Source: Treponema sp. | GTDB taxonomy: Bacteria > Spirochaetota > Spirochaetia > Treponematales > Breznakiellaceae | Assembly: GCA_009781475.1 (NCBI GenBank) | Contig: WQYB01000016.1 | Location: 1-41,371, forward strand | Reading direction: 5' to 3' | DNA length: 41,371 nucleotides | Part shown: positions 1 through 9,327 of the stretch, in pieces | How the letters are laid out: every line of letters begins with the position of its first letter | Position numbering within the stretch: the stretch's first letter is position 1 | Translations under genes and position numbers: made by a program | Notes under the pieces: model-generated | Told to the model about the DNA's origin: nothing | The model's input: only the letters and a program-made list of their open reading frames with translations | Databases searched by the model: none

Positions 1-21
1 CCCCCCCCCCCCCCCCCCCCC
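1..21. repeat. 21-base homopolymeric C tract
   Basis: The window opens with 21 consecutive C residues, followed by ordinary AT-rich sequence. It lies 57 bases upstream of the first ATG and about 35 bases upstream of a perfect TATAAT at 56-61. It may be an assembly or contig-end artefact, or a genuine slippage-prone tract beside a promoter. The sequence alone cannot decide. Confidence 0.9.
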
Positions 22-78
22 GAGGGCTGTTGGGTACATTCTAATAACATATTTTTATAATATATGATATAAAGAAGT

Positions 79-744
79 ATGCGCAAGACAATAATAGCTT
101 TTGCCCTTTGCCTTACAGGTGCTTTTCTTAATATTGTTATCTGCAGATTATCCGGGTTTTTTGGATTTCCCCTGTATTTGGATACAATCCTTACAATAAC
201 TATTACATTAACCTGCGGCTTTTTTTGGGGTGCACTTTGCGGTATAATCGGAAATACAATTTATCAAACGATATGGTTTTGGGGCTGGGAAGGACACCTT
301 TTTACTTTATGCAGTATAGCAACAGCTGCTGTTGTTTTTATTTTTATGAAGTTATTTCCACGCGAATTAAACCTGACTCTTACAGAAAATAAATTACCGC
401 AGGTTTTATCATTACATAAAAGCAGCCGTTTAAGTTTTGTAATCGATCATATAATTATTTTAATTCTTTTGTCATTTGCACTTTGTCTTACAATTAGCAT
501 TTTAGGCGGAACTATTGCTGGATTTATCCTGATTTTTTCTTCCAATAATACAGAAGAAGCTGTTATTTCCAGTGTGTTCAGTGCAACTATGTTCGGTCAG
601 AATTTTCCTGTAATACTAAAGGAAATTCTATCCCGTATACCAATGAATATTATAGACAGATTAATCTCAGGCTTTGGCGGTTATGGAATTGCATTGGGGT
701 TGCGCAAAATATACAGGGTTTACAAGCCGGCATTTAATTGTTGA
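79..744 (+). CDS. Multi-pass membrane protein, ECF-transporter S-component-like
   Basis: The 221-residue protein is almost entirely hydrophobic, with about five or six membrane segments (roughly residues 5-27, 33-60, 72-92, 122-152 and 190-210). The glycine-rich FFWGALCGIIGN stretch at about 48-59 recalls substrate-binding S components of energy-coupling-factor importers and related spirochaetal sensor membrane domains. No catalytic or nucleotide-binding motif is present. The start is the ATG at 79, preceded by a weak AAGAAG ribosome site; a TATAAT at 56-61 could be its -10 box. The PtsN-like gene begins 32 bases downstream and may be co-transcribed. The family assignment is a resemblance only and the substrate is unknown; an orphan sensor membrane domain is the main alternative. 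Confidence 0.6.
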   Translation: MRKTIIAFALCLTGAFLNIVICRLSGFFGFPLYLDTILTITITLTCGFFWGALCGIIGNTIYQTIWFWGWEGHLFTLCSIATAAVVFIFMKLFPRELNLTLTENKLPQVLSLHKSSRLSFVIDHIIILILLSFALCLTISILGGTIAGFILIFSSNNTEEAVISSVFSATMFGQNFPVILKEILSRIPMNIIDRLISGFGGYGIALGLRKIYRVYKPAFNC

Positions 745-776
745 CTTTTCAATACCAAGGGGGTTATAATAACAGA

Positions 777-1223
777 ATGAACCTCAAAACAGTAATCAAC
801 ACGGATAATATAGACCTTCACCTGAAAGGTTCCACAAAAAAAGAAATAATCAACGAATTACTTGATATTCTTCACAGAACCGGAAAAATTCAGGACAGGG
901 ATTCGGCGCTTGCAGCGGTAATGGACAGAGAAGAAAAAATGTCCACAGGTATGAAACACGGAATCGCAATACCGCACGGGAAAACCGCCACTACCAAGGA
1001 TTTGGTAGCCTGCATCGGAATCTCCGAAAAACCGGTAGACTTTGATTCACTGGACAAGCAGCCTTGCAGAATATTTATAATGACTTTATCTCCTGTAGAA
1101 AAAACAGGACCGCATCTGCAATTTTTGGCAGAAGTAAGCCTTCTGTTTAAAAGCTCTGAAAAACGCGATGAAATATTAAAAGCCAAGACTTCTGAAGAAG
1201 TTTTGGAAATATTATCAGAATAA
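777..1223 (+). CDS. ptsN: PTS EIIA domain protein, PtsN (nitrogen/fructose-type) family
   Basis: This 148-residue single-domain EIIA protein should accept phosphate from HPr on a histidine. The family signature GIAIPHG is at residues 62-68, with His67 as the predicted phospho-site and His61 nearby. The length matches stand-alone PtsN proteins, which mostly regulate rather than transport. The frame is also open back to a TTG at 738, but that overlaps the upstream gene; the ATG at 777 is chosen because an AAGGGGG ribosome site (757-763) precedes it, although the 13-base spacing is long. HPr and HPr kinase are encoded at 9.4-10.7 kb and no EIIB/EIIC permease is in the window, which fits a regulatory PTS. 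Family assignment is firm; the regulatory role is inferred. Confidence 0.88.
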   Translation: MNLKTVINTDNIDLHLKGSTKKEIINELLDILHRTGKIQDRDSALAAVMDREEKMSTGMKHGIAIPHGKTATTKDLVACIGISEKPVDFDSLDKQPCRIFIMTLSPVEKTGPHLQFLAEVSLLFKSSEKRDEILKAKTSEEVLEILSE

Positions 1224-1239
1224 TTGTAATTGCGTTAAA

Positions 1240-4200
1240 CTAATTTAGGTATGTTCTAAGTTTCTCTATAACCCTGTCAATATCAAGCGGTTTTCCAAGA
1301 TGATCGTCCATGCCTGCTGCAAGACAGTCCTCTATATCGCTCTTAAAGACATTCGCGGTCAGCGCTATAATTGGTATCCGCTTATGCGAATTTTCAATAA
1401 ATTGATTTTCCAGTTCTCTTATACGGCGGGTTGCTTCATATCCGTTCATTCCCGGCATTTGTACATCCATGAAAACAATGTCGTATTTTTCCGGGTCAGT
1501 TTCTACCATTTTAAACGCTTCTTCGCCGTTTAAAGCACAGTCAATCGAAAGCCCTGTATCTTCCAGCAGCGCTATTAAAATTTCACGGTTAATTTCCACA
1601 TCTTCAGCAACCAGCATATTTTTGCCTTCGAACTCACCGGCTCTGAAAGTTTTATCTTCTTTAGTTTCATCAGGTAAACTTAAACTTTCGTTTAAACTGG
1701 ACTGCGAATCTATTTTTTCGCCGCGCAAAGCGCAGCGCTGCGCTTTTAAGGTGAATATAAATTTCGCGCCTTTACCGAGATCTGATTCTACCCAAATTTT
1801 TCCGTCCATAAATTCTATAATACGTTTGGATATGGAAAGACCAAGACCTGTTCCGCCGTACTGCCTGTTTATTCCGCTTTCCGCCTGCTCAAAGGCGGAG
1901 AACAGCTTTTCTTGTTTTTCAGGGGATATACCGATCCCTGAATCAGTTATCGAAATACGCAATTCGCAAATTTCGTCAGCTTCATTTAATAAATTTGCTT
2001 CAAGAACAATATTACCGCCTTCAGGAGTAAATTTAACCGCGTTAGCAAGCAGATTTGTAATAACTTGCGCTAAACGCTGGTCATCTCCGATCAGGAAGCG
2101 CGGTATATCACTGTCAATATTCAAAGTTAACCGCTGTCGTTTTTCTTCAACTCTGAAATTAATAACTGTCAGTACTTTTTCCAGCATTCTTTCAAAATTA
2201 AATTCAACAGGAGATAATTCAAGTTTGTTCGCTTCAATTTTTGCCATATCAAGTACATCATTAATTACACCTAACAAGTGGGAAGACGCATCCCCGATTT
2301 TGTTCAAGGCATGATTTTTTTGCATTATGTCATCAGCTTTTTTTCCTATAATTGTCATGCCGATGATAGCGTTCATCGGGGTGCGCATTTCGTGACTCAT
2401 GTTTGAAAGGAAGTTGCTTTTGGACTTGCTTGCAACCTCGGCATCCTGCCTCAATTTATCCATTACTTCATGCGCTTTGATTATTTCTTTTTCACGGTTA
2501 CGCATTTCAGTCATGTCGTAGGCGTATGCAATTATTGCAAAACTGCCTTCGTAAGGAATCCTGACAAATTCAGCCAATAAGTTTTTAGTTTTATCCCCAA
2601 TATAAACCTCTGTTTCTATTCTGTTATATCCTTCTTTTACGGCGGTCTTTAACCTTTCAGATAACGGTAACGAAACACGGCCGTCCGGTTGAATTTCCGG
2701 CAGGCTCTTTTTAAATCGTTCAAAAAACCCTGAAATAAATTCTTCTTTTGTTTGAAAACCCATGAAACGTAAAGCGGCAGGATTACAGTCTATTACTTTA
2801 AAATTGCTGTCAAATAATGCGTTCATCTGCGGATTTGCCTCAAATATAGTTGATGCAGTTTTTTTCGTTTTATTATTTATGATTAACTGTATAACTAACA
2901 TTAACATCAGCAGTAAAAGGATAACAGCTGATACAGATACAATCAAAGTACGCTGGTTTGCATGATGTGAGTGTTCTTCGGCAAGTATTCTGGAATAGTC
3001 AAAAGAACGGTTTGTCCATTCGTTTGAAATCCTGCCGGTATTTATGTAAGATATTGTTTTATCGATTATTGAGCATAGAATAACTTCATTTTTATTAAGT
3101 CCGAAAAATGTATCGTTAAAAACAGGGAAAGTGTAATTGGCTTTAAACCCCGGTTTTTCACGGTAATTTTGCTGATAATAAAGGATATATCCAAGATTAA
3201 AAAACAAGTCTATTTCATTTCTTTCAAGAGCATCCAATGCATCATCCTGAGAATCATAGAGTCTTACATTGGAATTGTTTGGAAACCATTGATCATACAA
3301 TTGACGGGTTGCGCACCATCCAACTACTCCGACTGCCGCTTGCCCGATTTGGTATAGTTCAAGGTTAGGATACTCTATTTTGGAAAAAAACGCATAAGGC
3401 GTCGAAAAAAACGGAGTCTCAGGCCATGTAAAAAAATTCTTTCGTTCCTCAGTAATTATCAAATCAGAAATCAATGCTGCATCTCCGGCTCTGAGTAATT
3501 CGAGTATCTCTCCCCACGACGCATTTTTATCATTGATAGGTTCAAACTCAATTCCGGTCAATTTTGTTATTTCTTTTAAAACATCTATAGAGATACCCTG
3601 AAATTCTCCTTCATTAGAGTTATAAAAACTTACAGGATATGTATCAGTCCCTAATACTATTGGAATCTTTGCGCGGGTAACTTCGTTGCAAGAGGCAGAA
3701 AGGTTGTCTATATATGTTCTTTCTTCATCAGAAAAAGAATTATAAAGGACATTACGGTTATATCTATCATTACCGGTACGATATAATTCATAAAGTATTT
3801 TAATTCCGTCTGCAGCGATGTATTTATTTATTACCGATATAATTGGTTCAAAATCAGCGTTCGCAGTTGTCAGCGCAATAGGGATGTATGCCAGCGGAAG
3901 CAAATCTTGAACAAGAATAAGGTTTGCAGCTCCTCCAAAATCGTAACTTAATCCCAGCGGACGCTGCGCGACGGGTTCGGACATATAATACCTGTTCTGC
4001 AGTTCTTCTGTAATTCCAAACTCACTCGTAAAATCTATAGTTTTATTTTCTATACCGGTTATAAGAGAATCCCAGTCATGAAACTCTAATACAAATGGAA
4101 TTCCGAAAAGGTCTGAAAGCAGTTCGCAGAACATCGGCGAAAACCCGGCGTATTCGCCGTTCGCCAATATAAACCCTTCTGCCTCTGCAGCGAAGTTTCC

Positions 4201-4440
4201 AGCAGAAAATAATTTCCCAAAAGAAAAACTCTGCATTTTTCCCTTGAGTGCTTCAATCGCGGATATTTCATTTTCTGTAATACCCGGTATATCACTAAAC
4301 GATTTTATACTTTCTATGCCGCTGCCGGATACAAGGTATTCTGATTCATTTGTGCAGCATAAAATTCCAGACACAATGGCGCAGAGAATCAGCAAAAATC
4401 CGAATAAACAAATTAAATTCTTAGAAAAAAACTTACGCAT
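1240..4440 (-). CDS. BvgS-like hybrid sensor histidine kinase with periplasmic SBP domains
   Basis: The 1066-residue membrane kinase has an N-terminal signal anchor (about 8-28) and an extracytoplasmic region resembling two solute-binding-protein family 3 lobes (about 65-240 and 258-480). These are followed by a membrane segment (498-522), a PAS domain (about 530-640), HisKA with SHEMRTP (His683), a HATPase_c domain (N-box near 795, DSGIGIS, GGTGLGLS) and a receiver domain with Asp992 in FMDVQMPGMNG. The ligand is probably a small molecule such as an amino acid or sugar-like solute. The phosphate should pass from His683 to Asp992; no HPt domain is present, so an outside HPt protein may be needed. 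The annotated ATG lacks a well-placed ribosome site: AGGGAG lies over 20 bases upstream. The gene converges with the ptsN-like gene. Confidence 0.9.
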   Translation of the reverse strand: MRKFFSKNLICLFGFLLILCAIVSGILCCTNESEYLVSGSGIESIKSFSDIPGITENEISAIEALKGKMQSFSFGKLFSAGNFAAEAEGFILANGEYAGFSPMFCELLSDLFGIPFVLEFHDWDSLITGIENKTIDFTSEFGITEELQNRYYMSEPVAQRPLGLSYDFGGAANLILVQDLLPLAYIPIALTTANADFEPIISVINKYIAADGIKILYELYRTGNDRYNRNVLYNSFSDEERTYIDNLSASCNEVTRAKIPIVLGTDTYPVSFYNSNEGEFQGISIDVLKEITKLTGIEFEPINDKNASWGEILELLRAGDAALISDLIITEERKNFFTWPETPFFSTPYAFFSKIEYPNLELYQIGQAAVGVVGWCATRQLYDQWFPNNSNVRLYDSQDDALDALERNEIDLFFNLGYILYYQQNYREKPGFKANYTFPVFNDTFFGLNKNEVILCSIIDKTISYINTGRISNEWTNRSFDYSRILAEEHSHHANQRTLIVSVSAVILLLLMLMLVIQLIINNKTKKTASTIFEANPQMNALFDSNFKVIDCNPAALRFMGFQTKEEFISGFFERFKKSLPEIQPDGRVSLPLSERLKTAVKEGYNRIETEVYIGDKTKNLLAEFVRIPYEGSFAIIAYAYDMTEMRNREKEIIKAHEVMDKLRQDAEVASKSKSNFLSNMSHEMRTPMNAIIGMTIIGKKADDIMQKNHALNKIGDASSHLLGVINDVLDMAKIEANKLELSPVEFNFERMLEKVLTVINFRVEEKRQRLTLNIDSDIPRFLIGDDQRLAQVITNLLANAVKFTPEGGNIVLEANLLNEADEICELRISITDSGIGISPEKQEKLFSAFEQAESGINRQYGGTGLGLSISKRIIEFMDGKIWVESDLGKGAKFIFTLKAQRCALRGEKIDSQSSLNESLSLPDETKEDKTFRAGEFEGKNMLVAEDVEINREILIALLEDTGLSIDCALNGEEAFKMVETDPEKYDIVFMDVQMPGMNGYEATRRIRELENQFIENSHKRIPIIALTANVFKSDIEDCLAAGMDDHLGKPLDIDRVIEKLRTYLN

Positions 4441-4493
4441 TAAAATATATTTAATAAAAATCTCCCTATTAAATGTAATGATCCAAAATATAT

Positions 4494-6080
4494 TTAAGAA
4501 GCGATAATTTCTTTGGCGTTTTGTAAAACCGTTGATATTTGCTTGCTGGCTTCATTTACTTCGTTTACCTTTCGTGTAACGTTTTCGGAAATATCCTGTA
4601 ATTTCTGCATTTCATTAAAAATTGAACCGCTTTGCGTTTGTATGGCTTCACTTCCCGTACGCACAATCTCTGTTTCATCTTTAATGGAAGAAATCGCTTT
4701 AAGAATTTGAGAGCCGCCTTCTGCCTGTTCTTCTATCGCATTATTAACTTGAGCGAAAGCGCTATCCATTGTTTTTATTTCGTTAAATATTAAATTCATG
4801 GATTTTACGGTATCTTCAGTAACGCCGCTGATGCTTTTAATGGATTTATCCATATTTTTAATTTCTTCTTTAATGTGTTTGGATTCTTTACCAGCCATTT
4901 CCGCGAGTTTTCGTATTTCATCTGCGACAACCGCAAATCCTTTGCCGCTTTCTCCTGCATGAGCCGCTTCTATTGCAGCATTCATGGCAAGAAGGTTAGT
5001 TTTAGCGGAAATATCCTGTATTATTTTATTTGCTTCCTGCAGCATTTCAGATCTTTCACGCAGGTTTTCTACTTCTGTAATAAGTTTTTGCATTTTTTCA
5101 TTGCCGGATGCAGATGCCGAAGACAGGTTATCGGTTGTTTTTGTAATTTCATTTGTTATCGAACGGATAGAATCAATATTTGCAACCATTTGTTCTATCG
5201 ATGCAGAAGAATTGCTTATATGCGAGGCTTGCGATTCAACCGCTTCTTCAAGGTTATTTATGGATTTAACTATTTGTGAAATATGTTCGGAAGTATGTTC
5301 AACCGATTTTAGCTGCGTAGTGGTTTCTGTCAGTGTTTCTTCGGTATTTCCATGAATTACGCCTAATGCCTGGGAAGATTCCAGAATAACATTATTAAGT
5401 TTTTTTCCGTTTGTGGTTGCTTTTTCTAAATGAGCGGAAATATCTGCGGTTGCTTTTTCTACTTCTTTTTTCAGGTTGTCCCGTTCTTTATTTAGTTCAT
5501 CATTTAAGATAGCTTCCTTTTTGTCTTTTTTTATTCCGACATATTCAAAAACTATTGTTAAAGCAAAAATAAAAATATAACCGGCTAAGTATCTGAACTT
5601 TATTGCCGGTTCAAATTCAAAAGCCAATGACCCTGGTCTGTATAATAATATACCTGCTCCAACAAGAACCGCTGTAGATGCTATTACTCCCATAGTCATC
5701 TTGCATAAAAAAATCGATATTAACGGGAATGAAAATAACCAAATCGATACCCATAAATAAAGAGTAGCGTTATTAAGGAGGAAGACGCAGTAAGCTCCGA
5801 ACATTATAACAGTCGGTATCGGTATAAATTTTAATGGAATCCTGGAACGCAAAGCTATAAGTGTTGCCAATGATGCAAATGCTATGGCAAAGTTGATTGT
5901 GGCTCTTGTAGTGTCTCCGGATAACCCTTGTATGCCGAATATCGTTAATGGAACTACGGCGAGCATGAATATAGTATTCATGATCATAAATCTTACCTGG
6001 TCATTAACATTGGTAAGCTCAAAATAACGTTTTCCCAAAAATAGGGTTTTAAATGTATTTGGCGCTTTTATCTCTTTCAT
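4494..6080 (-). CDS. Methyl-accepting chemotaxis protein with multi-span membrane sensor
   Basis: This 528-residue receptor has about six membrane helices in residues 30-190 and then goes straight into a long coiled-coil signalling domain (about 200-525). No clear HAMP domain or large periplasmic loop is visible. The hairpin tip carries [20 protein letters not shown], the MCP signature that contacts CheA and CheW. With no extracellular domain, the signal is probably sensed in the membrane or through membrane energetics; this is inference. It follows the lytic transglycosylase gene after a 144-base gap and precedes the hybrid kinase by 53 bases. The ribosome site is weak (GGAAAT just before the ATG). 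Receptor identity is certain; the stimulus is unknown. Confidence 0.92.
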   Translation of the reverse strand: MKEIKAPNTFKTLFLGKRYFELTNVNDQVRFMIMNTIFMLAVVPLTIFGIQGLSGDTTRATINFAIAFASLATLIALRSRIPLKFIPIPTVIMFGAYCVFLLNNATLYLWVSIWLFSFPLISIFLCKMTMGVIASTAVLVGAGILLYRPGSLAFEFEPAIKFRYLAGYIFIFALTIVFEYVGIKKDKKEAILNDELNKERDNLKKEVEKATADISAHLEKATTNGKKLNNVILESSQALGVIHGNTEETLTETTTQLKSVEHTSEHISQIVKSINNLEEAVESQASHISNSSASIEQMVANIDSIRSITNEITKTTDNLSSASASGNEKMQKLITEVENLRERSEMLQEANKIIQDISAKTNLLAMNAAIEAAHAGESGKGFAVVADEIRKLAEMAGKESKHIKEEIKNMDKSIKSISGVTEDTVKSMNLIFNEIKTMDSAFAQVNNAIEEQAEGGSQILKAISSIKDETEIVRTGSEAIQTQSGSIFNEMQKLQDISENVTRKVNEVNEASKQISTVLQNAKEIIAS

Positions 6081-6224
6081 ATTTCCAAATTATCTTAAAA
6101 TAAAATAAAAAACAACCCAAATTACAAAAAAAAATTATAATTTATAAAGTGTGACAAATCCGTGATAAATATCAACTTTAAAACGCGATACTTCCCTAAA
6201 AAGGACATTAATACCGGAAGTTAT
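6081..6224 (-). other. Intergenic region upstream of the chemotaxis receptor gene
   Basis: This 144-base AT-rich gap between the lytic transglycosylase stop and the receptor start contains TTGTCA and TATAAT elements on the minus strand, but only 12 bases apart, so they do not make a normal promoter pair. A short ACTTCC/GGAAGT inverted repeat lies near the transglycosylase end without a T-run. No sigma-28-type flagellar promoter was recognised. Confidence 0.3.
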
Positions 6225-6962
6225 TTATTCAACCTGGAGCTGTTGTATTTCTGCGGCAAGACGTATTTCTTCTTCACGAATCATCCTTGAATGGAAACGG
6301 TTTTCTATCTTTTGGCGATTTTCCAAAATTCTGCTTATGTAATTAAGCGTTACATGCGGCGCTCCTGTAGACCTTACCCTTCCCGCTCCGGCATTGTACA
6401 TCGCAAGCGCGGAAACATCAGTTGTGCCTGAGTTTAAACATTGGCGCAGATAATTTATTCCGTAATCGGCGTTTGTTTCAATATTATAAAAAGCAGGTAT
6501 TTCCAAATTGGGAAATGACTTACTGTTTAATTGAAACAAACCGCGGTCTATGCTTTCATCCTGATTTCCGCGGTTAATTGCATTGGGGTTAAAACGGCTT
6601 TCCTCCCAGCATAAAGCAAAAGCTAAAGAAGGCGAAACATCGTAAACATCAGAGCTAAAAAGAATTGCCTGTGCTACTTCCCTGTTTGAACAAATCTCCA
6701 TAAAAAATTCTATTACCCAATCCTGATAATCGGGATTACGGTAATACTGTAAAATAGGATCGGGAAGTTTTTCCGTTATGGCAAAAATAAATCCGTCATC
6801 TGCATCTTCTTCAATTTGCTGCTGTACAATTAAGACAGGTTCCTGTTTCTTAAAAAAATCAGACGAAGTAAAAATAAATGCGCAAAGCAATAGAGAACAA
6901 AGCACACCCGGAAAAAAGGGAATGATGTACTTCATCTTTAAAGTCTGGAAACTCATGTTCAT
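6225..6962 (-). CDS. Lytic transglycosylase, SLT domain, membrane-anchored or exported
   Basis: The 245-residue protein has a hydrophobic N-terminal segment (about 11-32) that acts as a signal peptide or anchor, then a goose-lysozyme-like SLT domain (about 92-230). The catalytic glutamate is in WEESRFNPNA (Glu121), followed by the family features RGLFQLN and ALAMYNAGAGRV. Such enzymes cleave the MurNAc-GlcNAc bond of peptidoglycan and form 1,6-anhydro ends. It lies 10 bases downstream of serA and probably forms the tail of a serC-serA operon. No ribosome site precedes the ATG at 6962; the ATG at residue 10 is an alternative start that gives a more typical signal peptide. The fold and reaction are well supported; the cellular role (remodelling or flagellar assembly) is not. 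Confidence 0.88.
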   Translation of the reverse strand: MNMSFQTLKMKYIIPFFPGVLCSLLLCAFIFTSSDFFKKQEPVLIVQQQIEEDADDGFIFAITEKLPDPILQYYRNPDYQDWVIEFFMEICSNREVAQAILFSSDVYDVSPSLAFALCWEESRFNPNAINRGNQDESIDRGLFQLNSKSFPNLEIPAFYNIETNADYGINYLRQCLNSGTTDVSALAMYNAGAGRVRSTGAPHVTLNYISRILENRQKIENRFHSRMIREEEIRLAAEIQQLQVE

Positions 6963-6972
6963 AATTTTTCAA

Positions 6973-8142
6973 TTATAACTTTTCTATCGAGCGAACCCTT
7001 ATAATTCCTTCAACTTTACGAATCTGTTCCAAAACAGAATCAGGAATTTGCTGTTCTGTATCTACAATACTAAAACCGTATTCATCACGATGATGGTTAA
7101 TTAAATCCTGAATGTTTACATTCGCCGAAGCAAGATTGGTTGTAATTTGCCCGACCATGTTTGGAATATTTCTGTTTACAACAAGCAGTCTGTGCGGGAA
7201 ACGCTGCTCGAGCCTGCATTTCGGGAAGTTAACAGAATTGCGGATTTCACCGCTTTCCAGGTAATCGATTAATTGCTGCACTGCCATTATCGCGCAGTTA
7301 TCTTCGGCTTCGGGGGTAGAGGCTCCAAGATGAGGAATGCCTATTACCTTTTTGCATGCCAAAAGCTCTGCAGAAGGAAAGTCTGTAACATAAGAGCTTA
7401 TTTTTCCTGCTTCAAGCGCTTCTACGGCATCTTTATCTTTTACAAGTGCGTTACGCGAAAGATTAATAATGCGCGCTCCCTTTTTTATTATATTAAATTT
7501 TTCGCTGTCCAGTAAACCTTTGGTCGCTTCGCTTTGGGGAATGTGCAATGTAACATAATCGGATTTTACAAGCAGGCTTTCCAGGCTGTCGGCTCTTGTT
7601 ACATCGCTTGAAAGATGCCAGGCGGCGTCTACAGAAATAAAAGGATCGTAACCGATTACTTTCATTCCCAAAGCCATTGCATCATTTGCAACCATTACGC
7701 CGATTGCGCCAAGACCGATAACGCCGAGAGTTTTTCCTTTTAATTCCGGTCCTGTAAATTTGGATTTTTCTTTTTCTACAAGGTCTGCAACATCTGCCTT
7801 GTCTGCAACAGTTGCTGTCCAGTTAACCCCTCCGATAATATCGCGCGAAGATAAAAGCATTGCAGCAAGAGTAAGTTCTTTTACGGCATTTGCATTTGCG
7901 CCGGGAGTATTGAAAACTACTACGCCTTTTTCGCTGCATTTTTGGACAGGGATATTATTGTAACCGGCTCCCGCTCTTGCAATCGCCAAAACAGAAGATG
8001 GTATTTCCATTCCATTCATGTCCGCGCTGCGTACCAAAATTGCATCGGGATTTGGAATATCACTTGCAATTTCATATTTATCTCTGCTAAAAAGATCCAA
8101 TCCGATGGGAGAAATCTTATTTAATGTTTGAATTCTAAACAT
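6973..8142 (-). CDS. serA: D-3-phosphoglycerate dehydrogenase (SerA) with C-terminal ACT domain
   Basis: This enzyme oxidises 3-phosphoglycerate to 3-phosphohydroxypyruvate with NAD, the first step of serine synthesis. The 389-residue sequence shows the Rossmann signature GVIGLGAIG (about 140-148), the NLSRNALV segment with the conserved arginine, and IPHLGAS with the catalytic histidine. A C-terminal ACT domain (about 318-389) contains NIPNMVGQI and probably binds serine for feedback control. The length matches the roughly 390-residue short SerA class of anaerobes rather than the long type. A GAGG ribosome site precedes the ATG. The gene is 23 bases downstream of serC on the same strand; the next step, SerB, is not in the window. 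Confidence 0.95.
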   Translation of the reverse strand: MFRIQTLNKISPIGLDLFSRDKYEIASDIPNPDAILVRSADMNGMEIPSSVLAIARAGAGYNNIPVQKCSEKGVVVFNTPGANANAVKELTLAAMLLSSRDIIGGVNWTATVADKADVADLVEKEKSKFTGPELKGKTLGVIGLGAIGVMVANDAMALGMKVIGYDPFISVDAAWHLSSDVTRADSLESLLVKSDYVTLHIPQSEATKGLLDSEKFNIIKKGARIINLSRNALVKDKDAVEALEAGKISSYVTDFPSAELLACKKVIGIPHLGASTPEAEDNCAIMAVQQLIDYLESGEIRNSVNFPKCRLEQRFPHRLLVVNRNIPNMVGQITTNLASANVNIQDLINHHRDEYGFSIVDTEQQIPDSVLEQIRKVEGIIRVRSIEKL

Positions 8143-8165
8143 GTTTAAACCTCAATTTTAATATA

Positions 8166-9263
8166 TTAACTTTCAAATTTTTCCATAAAGCTGATAAGCG
8201 CTTTAACACCGTCAATAGGCATGGCGTTATAAATACTCGCTCTCATTCCGCCGACAAGACGATGACCTGCAAGATTTAAAAGACCGGCAGAGGCGGCTTC
8301 TTTTATAAATCTGGTTTCCAGTTCTGCTTTTTTTGTTTCATCCTGCTCTTTAAAAATAAAAGGAATATTCATTAAGCTGCGGAATTGTTTTACGACAGGA
8401 GAGCTGAACATCTTTGAAGAATCCAGGTAGTTATAAAAAAGAGCGGCTTTTTCTTGATTCAATTTTGCGATAGCTGTTACACCTCCGCAGTTTTTTATCC
8501 ATTCCAAAACAAGCCCGATCATATAAATGCCGTAACACGGAGGAGTGTTATACATTGAACCTTCGCTTGAATGAGTGTCGTATTTTAACATTATTGGAGT
8601 CCAATCCGGCGCTTTTCCGATTAAATCCTCACGGATAATAACAACTGTTGCACCGGCAGGACCGAGGTTCTTCTGTGCGCCTGCGTATAAAATACCAAAC
8701 TTGCTTACATCAAGCGGTTCGGAAAGAATACAGCTTGAAATATCTGAAACTAACGGAATAGAAGCTGTATCAGGGATTTTATCCCATCTGGTTCCGACAA
8801 TCGTATTATTTAAAGTAATGTGATAATAAGCTGTATCCGGCGAAGCGGCAGGAGCATCGGGAATATATGTATATGCTTTATCTTTTGAGCTTGCAAGCAC
8901 CTGTACATCTGCGTACTTTGAACCTTCTTTTATGGCTTTGTCAGACCAAATACCTGTATCAATGTAAGCGGCTTTTTTTCCCTGCCCTGGTTTATCACCT
9001 GCAGCCAGATTTAACGGAACCATTGCAAATTGAAGTGAAGCGCCGCCCTGTAAAAAGAGCACTTTATAATTTGCGGGTATACCCATAATTTCTCTTAATA
9101 AAGATTCGGTTTTTTCAAATATGGGTTTAAAATCTTTTGAACGATGGCTCATTTCCATAACGGACTGACCAGTGCCATAGGCATCTGTCATTTCGGCGGC
9201 TGCTTTTTCTAAAACAGGCAGCGGAAGAGCAGAAGGTCCCGGTGAAAAATTGTATACTCGCAT
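8166..9263 (-). CDS. serC: Phosphoserine aminotransferase (SerC)
   Basis: SerC converts 3-phosphohydroxypyruvate and glutamate into phosphoserine and 2-oxoglutarate using pyridoxal phosphate. The 365-residue protein has the family start NFSPGPSALP, the phosphate-binding GGASLQF (73-79) and the cofactor lysine in YAGAQKNLGPAG (Lys198). The C-terminal GHRLVGGMRASIYNAMP matches the family. The length is normal (about 360). A TGGAG ribosome site lies 5 to 6 bases before the ATG. It is the first structural gene of serC-serA-slt and is preceded by a leader region with a short reading frame and a hairpin. In some bacteria the enzyme also serves vitamin B6 synthesis; nothing here tests that. Confidence 0.96.
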   Translation of the reverse strand: MRVYNFSPGPSALPLPVLEKAAAEMTDAYGTGQSVMEMSHRSKDFKPIFEKTESLLREIMGIPANYKVLFLQGGASLQFAMVPLNLAAGDKPGQGKKAAYIDTGIWSDKAIKEGSKYADVQVLASSKDKAYTYIPDAPAASPDTAYYHITLNNTIVGTRWDKIPDTASIPLVSDISSCILSEPLDVSKFGILYAGAQKNLGPAGATVVIIREDLIGKAPDWTPIMLKYDTHSSEGSMYNTPPCYGIYMIGLVLEWIKNCGGVTAIAKLNQEKAALFYNYLDSSKMFSSPVVKQFRSLMNIPFIFKEQDETKKAELETRFIKEAASAGLLNLAGHRLVGGMRASIYNAMPIDGVKALISFMEKFES

Positions 9264-9280
9264 ATTAACTCCAATTATAA

Positions 9281-9296
9281 GCGGCTGTATAGCCGC
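9281..9296 (-). promoter_or_regulatory. Hairpin in the serC leader
   Basis: A perfect 6-base stem (GCGGCT / AGCCGC) encloses a 4-base loop, ending 17 bases before the serC ATG on the minus strand. It is not followed by a T-run (the next bases are TTATAATTGGAG), so it is not a classical terminator. It sits between the stop codon of a short upstream reading frame and the serC ribosome site, where it could affect translation or RNA stability. Confidence 0.5.
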
Positions 9297-9300
9297 GCGT

Positions 9301-9327
9301 TTAATCGAATATGAAACGAAGTTTCAT
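9301..9327 (-). CDS. Putative 8-residue leader peptide upstream of serC
   Basis: On the minus strand an ATG reads MKLRFIFD and then TAA. It is preceded by a textbook AGGAG (9333-9337) five bases before the ATG, a better ribosome site than most genes here have. The coding DNA is largely a palindrome (ATGAAAC-GAA-GTTTCAT, 9311-9327), so it may instead be an operator or hairpin. It ends 37 bases before serC, with a hairpin in between. The peptide holds no serine or other amino acid that would suggest simple attenuation. Translation is not shown. Confidence 0.35.
   Translation of the reverse strand: MKLRFIFD

Noticed and set aside
738-776. TTG start for the PtsN-like gene
   Set aside because: It overlaps the end of the upstream gene and lies before the AAGGGGG ribosome site; the ATG at 777 gives the usual family length.
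1469-2314. 281-codon open frame on the plus strand
   Set aside because: It lies entirely opposite the hybrid kinase, whose domains are unmistakable; serine-rich low-complexity translation indicates a shadow frame.
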